Shown: piece by piece, positions 17,501 through 25,644 of the stretch
Numbering within the stretch: position 1 is the stretch's first letter
Layout of the letters: each line of letters starts with the position of its first letter
Source of the DNA: Bacteroides acidifaciens
GTDB taxonomy: Bacteria; Bacteroidota; Bacteroidia; Bacteroidales; Bacteroidaceae
Assembly (NCBI RefSeq): GCF_024623065.1
Contig: NZ_JANJZR010000023.1
Location: 1 to 63,283, forward strand
Direction of reading: 5' to 3'
DNA length: 63,283 nt
Notes under the pieces: model-generated
Seen by the model: the letters and a program-made list of their open reading frames with translations, nothing else
The model's database searches: none
Told to the model about the DNA's origin: nothing
Program-made: the position numbers and the translations under genes

Positions 17501-18632
17501 GCTCGCACCTCCGTTTATCGAGTCTTCGTCCGTCCATTCACCTGCCAAAAAAACACGTCCGGCGGGAAATAACAAGGACGGAGCGACAGAAATCACTGAC
17601 ACACGGGGTTCGGAAGGTATAGAGATTACAGAAGGCTTATTGAAGATCAACGGGCGACAGGTTTCCCTGCCTTTATCCTATACAGCTATGGTACACATTT
17701 TCGGCAAAGAGAGAATCATATTCACGCATCGGACGATGCAGGATGACAAAGGCAAGACTGTGCAGTATGACAAACGGGGGTTCCTCGTCTGGGACAATGC
17801 CGGGGTGTCTGCCGTCCGGAACGAAGAGAACGCCTATAACATTTCTGCCATCTATCTATGGGTGACGGAAAACAAGGAATCTGTTAGAAACCTTCCTGCC
17901 CCGACCGGTGTGTTCTGCGGCGAAATTGTAGTGGAGGGTATCAGGTGGAACCGAAAATCCGGCATGGCAATCCGTAGCGGAGAACTGGAAATAATGACGT
18001 CCGCATCGGAAGGGTATATGGAAATCACATTTGCCAATAGCCGAGACCGAAAGTACACTTGGCAACATTATCGGGATGCGATGGTTGAAAATATGCAGGC
18101 GGCGTTCATGGAAAGGAATCGGCTTGTGAACAAATTCTTTGGCCAACAGCCAGAGGAAGCCTTTACGTCAGCTGAAACCTGCGAAATTTTCCTTTCTCAC
18201 GTAGTCCGTGCTCTTGAAGCCGGGTATTCTATGGGCAGGAGCGTGCGTTATCTAAAAACGAGCCTGCTCCTACCTCTGACAGAGGCGGCGATAAAATGTA
18301 GTGAGTACGGCTCTGTCAAGGCATCAGACATGCTTTCCGTGTATTCGGGCTGTGTGCTTCTCGGTTATGAAAAGTTGAATATGAAGCGGTTTTGCGAAAC
18401 AATGGCTAAGAAGGGCATTCGCGATTTCGTGTTTGACACATTGATCCGCAGCTGCGTTCCTGATTGGGAAGTCACGGAATATACCGTATTCCCGAAAATT
18501 AAGAAATGGATCTCCTCACAAGTGGAAAGTGGAAGCATAACGGAAGCGAAAGCTGCATTAAAAAATATTTCTTGTATTTCAGAGAATATCCTGATAACAG
18601 ATGCGCTGATTACATCAACTTTAAAAATATAA
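14502..18632 (+). CDS. Giant multidomain protein with N-terminal Imm5-like domain
   Basis: A 1376-residue soluble protein, by far the largest in the array. The first ~190 residues have Imm5 features: GHLPLSLRVDLMKQIG, a middle YAVYYNTVY helix, and REYWNWYLDMVL. The Imm5 protein at 34640 shows the same features (GHLSLPTRRAIL, EFWSWYLTDCI). Around residue 570 the segment ALGQELTAYGYALYDLDGDEIYLLALLP resembles a domain found in other polymorphic-toxin immunity proteins. The C-terminal half has WD/propeller-like strands (GTLYIIMGEYSRSRIIRYDDKG). No signal peptide is visible. Codon use is more GC-rich than the flanking cassettes, indicating a different donor. It begins a tightly spaced set of genes running to 24379. 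It may be a fusion of several immunity modules; domain calls other than Imm5 are tentative. Confidence 0.75.
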   Translation: MMKESIKRLKEKLDQSSTGHLPLSLRVDLMKQIGDILSVQKILCECCKKACSFIGRQNKDNVQLLSRINDYLYRKKESVEDILKETEKLRLHVENNPTETDTFVNWAIVMLGYAVYYNTVYMLEIEDYRGEDDGDFDPESWSPDFIGSAAYSGGSPFAQGDEGDTEKRREYWNWYLDMVLSIYENPMKEVIPFHTGSNKMIYIPVPPECDNVLSDKIKRLNSALASYIHAPTDKKETDRMKIYTEDSELVRIVADVIQEYSCIPSTPSEKENYRITGIYNYDIVKFWYCVALLTQSSDACAIACLSELAHTLMEQGPGDLHVLYRILLLLPEQEHLHRLNQELANYYQKIIPGLESTKWLAKAGIPYPDIFEWSISFYFTSNGEMFFMPEHEAERKAWFILSVELFGPQTVYGDYTRFTSFRIHVSNRDNTIHGQWNEKDGYLLHDREWLMMDEHYTPEQLVILMHRLSGFDIRFSKVPTRIYASKGISRNAIQEWIRNEMVAYEHDQMEEICNQALGILKNEGDIGDTLNEIREKWCEGIPILKDKRFDEVATQYSCFSHEMGIAALGQELTAYGYALYDLDGDEIYLLALLPQAEMSAFEEKCCKYGQYCSQLKQSRYDFGMKARTIKLRKQMPRERMEWPDDGITYITRGFAGYFAYGEWRPDNVDEWQGTFVVDLRMTPLQPVKLKMKRIHSFIYSEELDFYAALYSTSWGEMPIGGKNPLETEKWPRMCDLSVEGRYEFRWCGRYLCLGDVHSAIVHTMTERGVRYVSRIMLPEGMKYAPSFGTDGKGTLYIIMGEYSRSRIIRYDDKGNYTMMPFSMSDYDTFRDGSIPVPNTTHILLLRQYTARGNSGIWLESGLLDLDMATQRCRIAPLHTGDGSFNLREFHKEWVLVESDLNGNRTDYASLWNRKTNEVMRLRPGVLGDELFKSLHALPDGTIIVNTLDDVDDVLCRAEDFWNFLCTTSRPRKMGYWLNYPNPYPDTDYELPPLSEDTSLMLAPPFIESSSVHSPAKKTRPAGNNKDGATEITDTRGSEGIEITEGLLKINGRQVSLPLSYTAMVHIFGKERIIFTHRTMQDDKGKTVQYDKRGFLVWDNAGVSAVRNEENAYNISAIYLWVTENKESVRNLPAPTGVFCGEIVVEGIRWNRKSGMAIRSGELEIMTSASEGYMEITFANSRDRKYTWQHYRDAMVENMQAAFMERNRLVNKFFGQQPEEAFTSAETCEIFLSHVVRALEAGYSMGRSVRYLKTSLLLPLTEAAIKCSEYGSVKASDMLSVYSGCVLLGYEKLNMKRFCETMAKKGIRDFVFDTLIRSCVPDWEVTEYTVFPKIKKWISSQVESGSITEAKAALKNISCISENILITDALITSTLKI

Positions 18633-18638
18633 AACAGT

Positions 18639-18914
18639 ATGGAACCAACAAAAACAACCGAAAAATTCACGAGTGTGCATAAAACTTTCAGTTACACTCC
18701 TCAAAGTGCACTGACAAACCAATGGTCAAACTTGGCATTTGGGATAGGTATGGTCGTCGTACCTTTGATTTATCCTTTTGGGTTACGTATCAGGCGGGCA
18801 GTCATCCTCTCTCCAGAAGTCTTTTCCACGATTTTGATTATTGGCGGTGTATTACTGCTTATAATGACATTCTTTGACATTCCGAAGAATTTCGATCTTT
18901 ATTCAGCTAATTAA
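18639..18914 (+). CDS. Small two-helix membrane protein
   Basis: A 91-residue protein beginning six bases after the Imm5-like giant. It has two membrane helices (LAFGIGMVVVPLIYPFGL and VFSTILIIGGVLLLIMTFF) with short termini. No family recognised. Tight spacing suggests co-translation with the neighbour. It could anchor a partner or be an immunity protein against a membrane-active effector; neither is shown. Confidence 0.65.
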   Translation: MEPTKTTEKFTSVHKTFSYTPQSALTNQWSNLAFGIGMVVVPLIYPFGLRIRRAVILSPEVFSTILIIGGVLLLIMTFFDIPKNFDLYSAN

Positions 18915-18949
18915 TTCCTTATTTATTAATAAAAACAATTTGAAAAATT

Positions 18950-19639
18950 ATGAATGCAAAATTATTGAAGAACCTGTTTATGACATTGGTCATAGCAATT
19001 TTTATCTCTTCCTGTTCATCTGCAAATGATTGTACAATGGCTTCCGATGAAGGTGTAGCTAAAGTAAAGGAACTTGTAAAAAAACATGTGGATATAAACG
19101 AATGTAAAATTTACCGCATAGAATGGAAAGAAGATAGGCAAGAACGCAAATTGGAAAACGTATTGAGCCAAATCAGCGTAGATTACATCGACAAGAAGGA
19201 CAATGACTATAATTTGACCATTAATTATACGGATGGTGAATTTGTACCCGAAGAACCGAGAAAAGGAAAATTCGCATCAAATTCTTATAAATATACTACA
19301 GCCATTGAGATTGACGGAATGAATGCCGAGGAAATACGGCACAATATTGCCAGTGGCGGTGAATTGGTAATCCTTCAGGAAGAAGGCGAACAATATGAGT
19401 TCAAATCGGTAGAAAAATATATGCTGTATATGCGTCCCGTCCCCAAAGATTACGAAGATCACTGGAAGAAATGGGGTGATGACAAAAAAAAGGAGTATCG
19501 GCAATTGCGCCAGATGTTCGAACTCAATTTTATCAAAAAGGACGAACAAAAGGAGGTCAGGGGAAGACACGTTTGGACGAACTATTACACCGTGCCGTTT
19601 GAAACTAATGAAGCCGGTGAAGTTGAGATAGAACAATAA
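18950..19639 (+). CDS. Unknown lipoprotein
   Basis: A 229-residue predicted lipoprotein: MNAKLLKNLFMTLVIAIF then lipobox SSC and SSANDC. The mature part is strongly charged, with a Lys/Glu-rich end (DDKKKEYRQLRQMFELNF). Strand-rich segments around 80-130 hint at a small beta domain. No catalytic motif is visible. It sits in the co-directional 14.5-24.4 kb block. Export and lipidation are well supported; function unknown. Confidence 0.7.
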   Translation: MNAKLLKNLFMTLVIAIFISSCSSANDCTMASDEGVAKVKELVKKHVDINECKIYRIEWKEDRQERKLENVLSQISVDYIDKKDNDYNLTINYTDGEFVPEEPRKGKFASNSYKYTTAIEIDGMNAEEIRHNIASGGELVILQEEGEQYEFKSVEKYMLYMRPVPKDYEDHWKKWGDDKKKEYRQLRQMFELNFIKKDEQKEVRGRHVWTNYYTVPFETNEAGEVEIEQ

Positions 19640-19651
19640 TCCTGCTTGCCC

Positions 19652-20137
19652 ATGACACTGTTTGTCAATACACCAAAGATAACCGACAGCGAAGCGGAAG
19701 AGCTGTTCTCTGCCGGAATGTCACTTCTGTCCTGCAAGGCTTTCCCAGCCGCTTATTTGTGTTTCAACCGCATTCCGAACAAGGATTTCAGGCTGTTGTA
19801 CAACAAGGCACTATGTTGCTTCATGGTAAAATGGCATGATGAATGTTACAGGTTGCTTTGTGAGGCGGAACGGCTTATGTCCGGTGGGGATGTTATCCGC
19901 ATGGCAGAGTTACCCGAAGCATTCCTTCATTATGATTATGATGAAGGGCATCCTTTTTATCCCATGCCGCAAGGTATTCCGGTATCTTTGGCATACAGGC
20001 AACTGCTGCGTTTAAAAGCAGAAACCGCATTCAAATTGCATTTGTATAGTGAAGTCAAGGCTATTTCCGGGCGTCTGGGGGGCAAGTACCGGCATATTGA
20101 AGAACTAATCTTAAAAATTGTGAACAATGACTTGTAA
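19652..20137 (+). CDS. TPR-like helical protein
   Basis: A 161-residue all-helical protein. AGMSLLSCKAFPAAYLCFNRI and LLYNKALCCFMVKWHDECYRLL have the A-x-x-L/Y-x-x-A-x-x-C/F pattern of tetratricopeptide-like helix pairs, followed by YRQLLRLKAETAFKLHLYSEV. ATG at 19652 is preferred to an upstream TTG. The stop codon overlaps the start of the ankyrin gene at 20127, a sign of translational coupling. Such repeat proteins often bind protein partners; here the partner could be an effector. That is inference. Confidence 0.65.
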   Translation: MTLFVNTPKITDSEAEELFSAGMSLLSCKAFPAAYLCFNRIPNKDFRLLYNKALCCFMVKWHDECYRLLCEAERLMSGGDVIRMAELPEAFLHYDYDEGHPFYPMPQGIPVSLAYRQLLRLKAETAFKLHLYSEVKAISGRLGGKYRHIEELILKIVNNDL

Positions 20138-21704
20138 AGAGATATATAATCTGCACGCATTCAGAGCTAAGGAGTCCGATTTACACGATGCGTATTGGGA
20201 TGTTCCGCTTGATAGCCGGGACGAAACCCACAAAAACAATACTTCTCTGCATACAGCCTGCTATTTTGCAGACATAACCGCAGTAGGCATACTGCTGGAC
20301 AGAGGTATGGATGTCAATGTAAAAAATGATGACGGCGACACACCATTGTGCGTTCTGGCAAGACGCAACCCTTGTCTGAACGATGCCGTCTTTGCCGATA
20401 TTGCCGGACTGCTGCTTTCCAAGGGGGCAAGAGTGCCACGGTCAGGCAAGAATACAACCGCCTTGATAGAAGCGGTACGCAACCGCCACTTCCTGATGGC
20501 TGATATTCTCTTGGAATCGGGAAACCGTATCGATTCTACCGGTCCGGGCGGTGACAATGTGTTGCACGCCCTCTGTCTATCTGCCGGACTCATCGCGGAC
20601 GACATCAGGCGTGCAGAAAGACGGATAGCAGACTTTTCTGAACGGTGGTACTCGGAAAAATCCAAACAGGAGACAGTTGATGAATTGGAAAACCTGCGGG
20701 AGGTGGACAAGCAGTGTTGTCACACGGCAAGACTGATTCTGGAAAACGGGCAGATAGACCCAGAGGAAAAGAACGACAGCGGAAAGATGCCTTTTGACAT
20801 AGCCTCAGAAAACGGTGCCCGAAAAATCGGAGCATTGTTGTCGGGGCAAGATCCCGAGACGGACGAGCTTGCCGCTCTTGCCGGAGGGTTGGACATCTTT
20901 CAGGCATTGTGGTACAAGGACGAAGCGGCATGGGATGCCCTGCTACGTTCCGGTGTAGAGACTCAGACCGTTTGCGAGGATAAAAATCTATCCGACTTTC
21001 AGGGCAAATCCCCCTTGGGATGCGCTTTGTCATGGAATAACTACCCAGCAGCGGAAATGTTGCTCAGGGGCGGTGCTGATCCGAATTTCAAGGACTCGGA
21101 AGAGCGGACTGCTTTTGCCGTATGGATGAATGAAAAAAAATGCTGCACAGAAAATAAGGAGGAATGCTTGCATTTCCTCCAATGCCTGACAGAGTGCGGG
21201 TGGAATCCAGAGTCCCCAGCCGATAAAGAGGGTAACACGGCATTATCCGTTGCTTGCCGAAGAGCAGGGAGTGAATTAGGGAATTGGGCTGTCCGTTATC
21301 TCGTGAAGAACGGGGCTGATGTCAATGCCGCCAATATGCAAGGCCAGACTCCGGCAATGAACCTCTATGGAGGATGCTTCTGGAACGGGAATATTCCCCG
21401 TATCGCAGGTTTCCCACGATCATATCCATATGGTGGACGCAGCTGCACAGAAGAAGATGCGGAGATACTTGAAATCCTGCTTGAAGCCGGGGCAGATATA
21501 AACGCCAAGGACAAATGGGGTAATACCCTGTTGCATTATATCGCAGCCAGCTCGATAAGGGGGGCGAAAGAAGCTGCTGCCCTTGTGACAGACTTCGGTA
21601 CTCCGGATGTGAACGCCGTGAACAACGAGGGAAAAATGGCTTTGGACATTGCAGCGGAAAAGAACAATGAAACTCTTGTAAAATTTTTATTGAAATATAG
21701 TTGA
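20127..21704 (+). CDS. Ankyrin-repeat protein A
   Basis: A 525-residue soluble protein made mostly of ankyrin repeats. Clear units include NTSLHTACYFADITAVGILL, KTTALIEAVRNRHFLMADILL, SPLGCALSWNNYPAAEMLLR and NTLLHYIAASSIRGAKEAAAL; the central part is degenerate. It overlaps the upstream gene by 11 bases and is followed eight bases later by a second ankyrin gene. Higher GC content than the surrounding cassettes suggests a separate origin. Ankyrin proteins bind other proteins and some neighbour antibacterial effectors as their immunity partners. An inhibitory role here is inferred. Confidence 0.85.
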   Translation: MTCKEIYNLHAFRAKESDLHDAYWDVPLDSRDETHKNNTSLHTACYFADITAVGILLDRGMDVNVKNDDGDTPLCVLARRNPCLNDAVFADIAGLLLSKGARVPRSGKNTTALIEAVRNRHFLMADILLESGNRIDSTGPGGDNVLHALCLSAGLIADDIRRAERRIADFSERWYSEKSKQETVDELENLREVDKQCCHTARLILENGQIDPEEKNDSGKMPFDIASENGARKIGALLSGQDPETDELAALAGGLDIFQALWYKDEAAWDALLRSGVETQTVCEDKNLSDFQGKSPLGCALSWNNYPAAEMLLRGGADPNFKDSEERTAFAVWMNEKKCCTENKEECLHFLQCLTECGWNPESPADKEGNTALSVACRRAGSELGNWAVRYLVKNGADVNAANMQGQTPAMNLYGGCFWNGNIPRIAGFPRSYPYGGRSCTEEDAEILEILLEAGADINAKDKWGNTLLHYIAASSIRGAKEAAALVTDFGTPDVNAVNNEGKMALDIAAEKNNETLVKFLLKYS

Positions 21705-21711
21705 TAATCGT

Positions 21712-22686
21712 ATGGACAATAACATGACTTTTTTGAATGCGTGCCGCAACGGACAGAAAAGCATTGTACAGATATTCCTTAAAAAAGGAGGCATCAATGT
21801 AAATAAACGGGATGCGGAGGGTAATACTCCGTTGTATTATGCTTGCCTGAAAGGATTTAGGGACATTGTGACTATTCTACTGGACAACGATGCGGATGTT
21901 TCCATTGCCAATAACTCTTCGGAAATTCCTTTACATGCAACTGCCAGAAGTGGGAACAAGGAAATAATAGGAAAACTGATCCAATATGGAGCTGATTTGG
22001 ATGCTACAGACAAGGAAGGACGTACTCCTTTAATTTGTCTCCTTGACAACAAGCGCACCGATGCAGCACTGTTTCTGATAGAACAAGGTGCAGACACGGA
22101 AATAACAGACAATACAGGTCATAAAGCTATAGATTACGCTACAGCCCACGGGTTACGTGAAGTGGTGACATGTCTGTCGGTGAAAGAGACAACCGACGGA
22201 CATGGAAACACGCCACTGCATCAGGCGGTTTTCAACGGACAATCAGAAACAGTCCGTATGCTACTTCCCACTTCGGGCAATATGCTGAATGCGCCGAACG
22301 ATGCAGGAGAAACGCCACTGATTATTGCTTGTATGAAAGGCAACCTTATCATAGCAGACTTACTGATCGATGCCGGTGCAGAAGTGAATAAAGCCCTTTT
22401 GAACGGGAATACTCCCTTGCATTTTGCTGTTTGGTCGGAAAACAAGTTTATTGGCCGGAAATTGATAGCGACCAATGCACAAGTGGATGCACAGAATGAA
22501 AATGGGGAAACACCCCTTATCCTTGCAGCCAGAGAAGGAAACAACGAGTTCGCCGCACTGCTTGTGGAACACGGGGCGAACGTGAACCTTGCGGATAATC
22601 TTCAACGGACGGCATTGTATTATGCCGGCGAGCGAGGTTATAACGAAATAGTGGAAATGCTTTTGACAGCAGGAGCAGAAGGATAA
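21712..22686 (+). CDS. Ankyrin-repeat protein B
   Basis: A 324-residue protein composed almost entirely of about nine regular ankyrin repeats (for example NTPLYYACLKGFRDIVTILL, GNTPLHQAVFNGQSETVRML, NGETPLILAAREGNNEFAAL). The repeats are far closer to consensus than in the neighbour upstream. No signal peptide or membrane helix is visible. It follows ankyrin protein A by eight bases, so the two are co-expressed. The close consensus suggests recent expansion or recent capture. Confidence 0.85.
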   Translation: MDNNMTFLNACRNGQKSIVQIFLKKGGINVNKRDAEGNTPLYYACLKGFRDIVTILLDNDADVSIANNSSEIPLHATARSGNKEIIGKLIQYGADLDATDKEGRTPLICLLDNKRTDAALFLIEQGADTEITDNTGHKAIDYATAHGLREVVTCLSVKETTDGHGNTPLHQAVFNGQSETVRMLLPTSGNMLNAPNDAGETPLIIACMKGNLIIADLLIDAGAEVNKALLNGNTPLHFAVWSENKFIGRKLIATNAQVDAQNENGETPLILAAREGNNEFAALLVEHGANVNLADNLQRTALYYAGERGYNEIVEMLLTAGAEG

Positions 22687-22724
22687 TATATCACACATAT
22701 TTACATAATTAAATAATTGACAGT

Positions 22725-23765
22725 ATGACAAAAGAAAAATCAAATCCTCAAAGTCCTGAGGAAATGGCAAAGACGGCTCAGGAAGCCGCTGTAAAATCAG
22801 CAATGGAACAAGCTCAAGCCATGTTTGGAAACATTCCGGGATTTCAGATGCCCGGTGGTATGCAGGAACAAATTATGACCCAGATGGGAAGCGGAGTTCC
22901 TGATATGGCTGAAATTCAGGCACAGCAGGAGGCTATGTTTAAAGCTGCCGGTGTTGATCCGGCAGTGGTTGCACAGGCAGGTATGCAGAATATGGCATTT
23001 GCCCAGCAAATGATGCAGGAAGCAATGGACGGTACTCTTGGTAAAGGGTTGTCTTCATCCGATGCTATGGCGCAAATGATGGAAGCCTTCGGGGATGACG
23101 GGTGGACTATCAACAGATCCGAAACCGGGAAACTGGATGCAGAACAGCTACGTCTATTAGCGTTCGGTGCCCCCATGCTGGTTTACAATGATGAGAAGGT
23201 AGACTCGCTGGCCGATGATGAAGATGTTGAAACCATCAAATGCACACTTAAAGATTGGTGGAACGTCACAGACAGGGAGAGCACATTGGATATTGTCAAA
23301 TGGTTACTGGAAGAGGGACATCACGCCGAAGCCGATGAGGCTCTGGCGGAAATCCATAAACGCAGGATTGAGAATATATCCCAAGAAGAACGATGTGACG
23401 AGGAAAGCAAGATGGGAGATGTATGCCTGATAATGGAGAGTATGCTTGAAAACGGCTGGTGTCCGAAAGGGCAAATGCCGGACAGTGTCATTGCATGGGA
23501 TCTGGTGCGGGTCGTGAACCTCGGACGCTGGGCATATCTTTGCGGCTATGTGAATGAGGATGAGATGTGGCAGATCATGCAGGTAGCGGCAGACATCGCA
23601 CTCGAACACTTTTCTTCATGGGAGGAATACGGCCGGAGTTTCATCATGGGACGTGGTGTATGGCATGGTGAGCCTGTTGACAGTGAAACGGCATACGAGA
23701 TCGTAGAACTCTTGCTGGAGAGTGAAGAATCACCGTGGAAGCAGTCAAGTTTTAGAGCAAAATAA
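22725..23765 (+). CDS. DUF1266-like protein with Met/Gln-rich N-terminus
   Basis: A 346-residue soluble protein. The first ~120 residues are low-complexity and rich in Met, Gln and Ala (AQAMFGNIPGFQMPGGMQEQ). Residues ~180-340 match the DUF1266 pattern: a Trp-rich helix (LKDWWNVTDRES), then LDIVKWLLEEGH, AWDLVRVVNLGRWAYLCGYV, a DEMW helix and FSSWEEYGRSFIMGRGVW. DUF1266 proteins occur in immunity clusters of several phyla. The family call rests on these ordered motifs. It sits between ankyrin protein B and a membrane protein, all co-directional. Confidence 0.75.
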   Translation: MTKEKSNPQSPEEMAKTAQEAAVKSAMEQAQAMFGNIPGFQMPGGMQEQIMTQMGSGVPDMAEIQAQQEAMFKAAGVDPAVVAQAGMQNMAFAQQMMQEAMDGTLGKGLSSSDAMAQMMEAFGDDGWTINRSETGKLDAEQLRLLAFGAPMLVYNDEKVDSLADDEDVETIKCTLKDWWNVTDRESTLDIVKWLLEEGHHAEADEALAEIHKRRIENISQEERCDEESKMGDVCLIMESMLENGWCPKGQMPDSVIAWDLVRVVNLGRWAYLCGYVNEDEMWQIMQVAADIALEHFSSWEEYGRSFIMGRGVWHGEPVDSETAYEIVELLLESEESPWKQSSFRAK

Positions 23766-23791
23766 AGAACAAACTTAAAAACGAAACAAAT

Positions 23792-24379
23792 ATGAAACCA
23801 GAAAATGAAGAAAAGATGGATCAGGAAAAACATTTTCCCAGTCATTTCGGAGAGGTCTATGATGCCATGCCGGAGAAATTCGAAAAGCGTAAGAACAAGT
23901 TCAAACCAATTATTTATTGGGTACTGACAGCTGTATGTGTATTGCTTGTCATTTTTCCCGAATGGTTGCCATTTATCCCCTCGTGGCTGATACGGGTAGT
24001 TGGTGTTGTCGGAGCTATCTATTTGGGTTTAACCGCATTGGTCGCAGACCTTAGTATCTATAACCGTGAAAGCGGTGGTGAAGTGAAGCGTTACAAGACC
24101 AAAAAGTTCATCAGTAGCATGACTGACAAAGAGGATATTGTCGACGCTTTTAACCGCCATGATTTTGAGTACCTGTGCGATCTGCCCAGCGGTAATGATC
24201 AGCCTGTGCAGCTGCAAGTGGAAAAGGATGAAACAGGACATGAATTCTATTGTATCTTGGTTACTTACACTCCGGGATATAAGATTGTCGGACTTGCGGA
24301 TCCCATTATCCTCACCGGGGATGAATATGAAAAGAACAAAGTATTTATCCAACATATGTGCGATCATGATGCTGACTGA
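23792..24379 (+). CDS. Membrane protein of unknown family
   Basis: A 195-residue protein with a charged N-terminus, two membrane helices (IIYWVLTAVCVLLVIFPEWL and LIRVVGVVGAIYLGLTAL) and a ~110-residue C-terminal soluble domain with beta character (EFYCILVTYTPGYKIVGLAD). It is the last gene before the strong terminator at 24419, so it closes the 14.5-24.4 kb transcription unit. Function unknown. Confidence 0.65.
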   Translation: MKPENEEKMDQEKHFPSHFGEVYDAMPEKFEKRKNKFKPIIYWVLTAVCVLLVIFPEWLPFIPSWLIRVVGVVGAIYLGLTALVADLSIYNRESGGEVKRYKTKKFISSMTDKEDIVDAFNRHDFEYLCDLPSGNDQPVQLQVEKDETGHEFYCILVTYTPGYKIVGLADPIILTGDEYEKNKVFIQHMCDHDAD

Positions 24380-24418
24380 CAACCGGCATCGTTTCTCGTA
24401 AAAATCCCCTAATCGGAA

Positions 24419-24470
24419 GGAAAGCCACATGCGATCTCCTGTTATCGGTTTATGCGGCTTTCCTTGTTTT
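24419..24470 (+). terminator. Rho-independent terminator of the 14.5-24.4 kb block
   Basis: GGAAAGCC-A-CAT pairs with ATG-C-GGCTTTCC across a 21-base loop and is followed by TTGTTTT. It lies 40 bases after the stop at 24379 and marks the end of the block that lacks cassette palindromes. Confidence 0.75.
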
Positions 24471-24475
24471 CCCAA

Positions 24476-25102
24476 ATGAAAATTATGCAGCTGGTTAATT
24501 GGATATTGCTTTTTCTTGCAACGTTGTTTGGTTATTTGGATAGCATGAAAGCAACCTCGTTGTCACAAGATACCATACGGGATGAGGCTTACCAGCTTTA
24601 TCCGCTGGGGATTGCTTGCCGTAATAATGATCTGGAAACCATAAAACGATTACTTGCAGGAAAAGATGAACCTATGGCAATGGGTAACGATTGTTATGAG
24701 TTTGATATACTCTATACGGCAATCTATTTTAACAAAAAAGATGTGCTAAAATACGCCCTTACCCGATACAAGGATATTAACGATAGAGTATATAGTGATG
24801 AATACGGACTTACGCTTCTGACATGCGCTTGCAAATTGTCTAACGTAAAGTTAGCCCGTATCTTGCTGGAGCATGGCATTCATGTAAATGGTTATCAAAG
24901 TCCATATGACACTTACAAAGTATATCCGATTATGGAAGCCATTGCCAATAATAACATTGAACTGGTACGGTTGCTCTTAGAGTATCATGCAGATCTTAAT
25001 GTAAAGGATAGTAACGGCATCACCCCTCTTGCTTTGGCAAAGGAAACAGGTGCAAAGGAGATTGAAAATTTACTTTTACAAGGGATGAAACAACAAAAGT
25101 AA
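24476..25102 (+). CDS. Exported ankyrin-repeat protein
   Basis: A 208-residue protein with a hydrophobic signal-like start (VNWILLFLATLFGYLDS) followed by about four ankyrin repeats (YPLGIACRNNDLETIKRLL, TLLTCACKLSNVKLARILLE, YPIMEAIANNNIELVRLLLE, ITPLALAKETGAKEIENLL). ATG at 24476 is chosen because it places the hydrophobic stretch at the N-terminus. An exported ankyrin protein would act in the periplasm, unlike the two cytoplasmic ones upstream. It is AT-rich, resuming the composition of the cassette blocks, and is followed by a clear palindrome. Confidence 0.75.
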   Translation: MKIMQLVNWILLFLATLFGYLDSMKATSLSQDTIRDEAYQLYPLGIACRNNDLETIKRLLAGKDEPMAMGNDCYEFDILYTAIYFNKKDVLKYALTRYKDINDRVYSDEYGLTLLTCACKLSNVKLARILLEHGIHVNGYQSPYDTYKVYPIMEAIANNNIELVRLLLEYHADLNVKDSNGITPLALAKETGAKEIENLLLQGMKQQK

Positions 25103-25158
25103 TGCTAACAACGCAGGATAATGGATAAGCTGTTTTCTGCTGACCCATTAGTAACAAT
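25103..25158 (+). repeat. attC-like cassette palindrome 9
   Basis: GCTAACAACGCAGGATAATGG … TTTTCTGCTGACCCATTAGTAACAAT. Outer arms GCAGGA/TTTCTGC and both flanking boxes are present; the inner stem has mutated. An ATG at 25121 lies within it but is not the real start of the next gene. Confidence 0.65.
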
Positions 25159-25168
25159 AGTGCGAAAC

Positions 25169-25594
25169 ATGAGAATTATAAAAATAATATTGTATTACTT
25201 ACTATTGGCAAGTAGCCTTTATGCAGGTACAGGTATTATAAGCCCCTTATACGGAACAGGGTGGCATTTTTCGCTTGCATCTATGTATTGGGCTGTCTTT
25301 TCAGTGTTGTTCGTAGGAAGCGACTTGTGGCTACATCATAAAATATCACGCCTTATCGCTTTGTCTATATTGGCACTTACCTACCTAATGAGTTTTGAAT
25401 ATTATTTGTTTTGTGATGAATACAGATTTGTGGTTCATCAAGGTTCAAACGAAAAGATTTTTTTAGTAGACATAGGCAAATTTCATGAGTATTGGTTTTA
25501 TCAAGGTTTGTTGGTTGCCTATCTGCTCTTAGCAATTGTTTTTTCGCATCTATTGACAGAAAAAAAGTTATTGATGAAGCAGGATAACGGATGA
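25169..25594 (+). CDS. Four-helix membrane cassette protein
   Basis: A 141-residue protein with about four membrane helices (IIKIILYYLLLASSLYAG, MYWAVFSVLFVGSDLW, LIALSILALTYLMSFEYYLF, GLLVAYLLLAIVFSHLL). A start at 25121 would lie inside the palindrome, so the ATG at 25169 after the site is preferred. It ends LLMKQDNG, translated from the next palindrome, like the protein at 12393, with which it shares size and topology. Probably paralogous cassettes. Function unknown. Confidence 0.65.
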   Translation: MRIIKIILYYLLLASSLYAGTGIISPLYGTGWHFSLASMYWAVFSVLFVGSDLWLHHKISRLIALSILALTYLMSFEYYLFCDEYRFVVHQGSNEKIFLVDIGKFHEYWFYQGLLVAYLLLAIVFSHLLTEKKLLMKQDNG

Positions 25595-25614
25595 GCTAAC
25601 CCATTAGTGATAAT
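25567..25614 (+). repeat. attC-like cassette palindrome 10, partly deleted
   Basis: TTATTGATGAAGCAGGATAACGG, then directly GAGCTAACCCATTAGTGATAATA. The right arm of the stem (CCGTTCCCTGC) is missing, so this copy looks inactive. Confidence 0.6.
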
Positions 25615-25644
25615 AGCATAATTCTAAATTCAAAATATAGATAT

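Noticed and set aside
20127..22686. Ankyrin proteins as secreted effectors
   Set aside because: They have no signal peptide, T6SS spike (PAAR/VgrG/Rhs) or toxin domain, and sit among immunity-like genes, so an inhibitory partner is more likely.
25121..25168. Upstream start (MDKLFSADPL) for the membrane protein at 25169
   Set aside because: These codons lie within the cassette palindrome; the ATG after the site gives a normal hydrophobic start.
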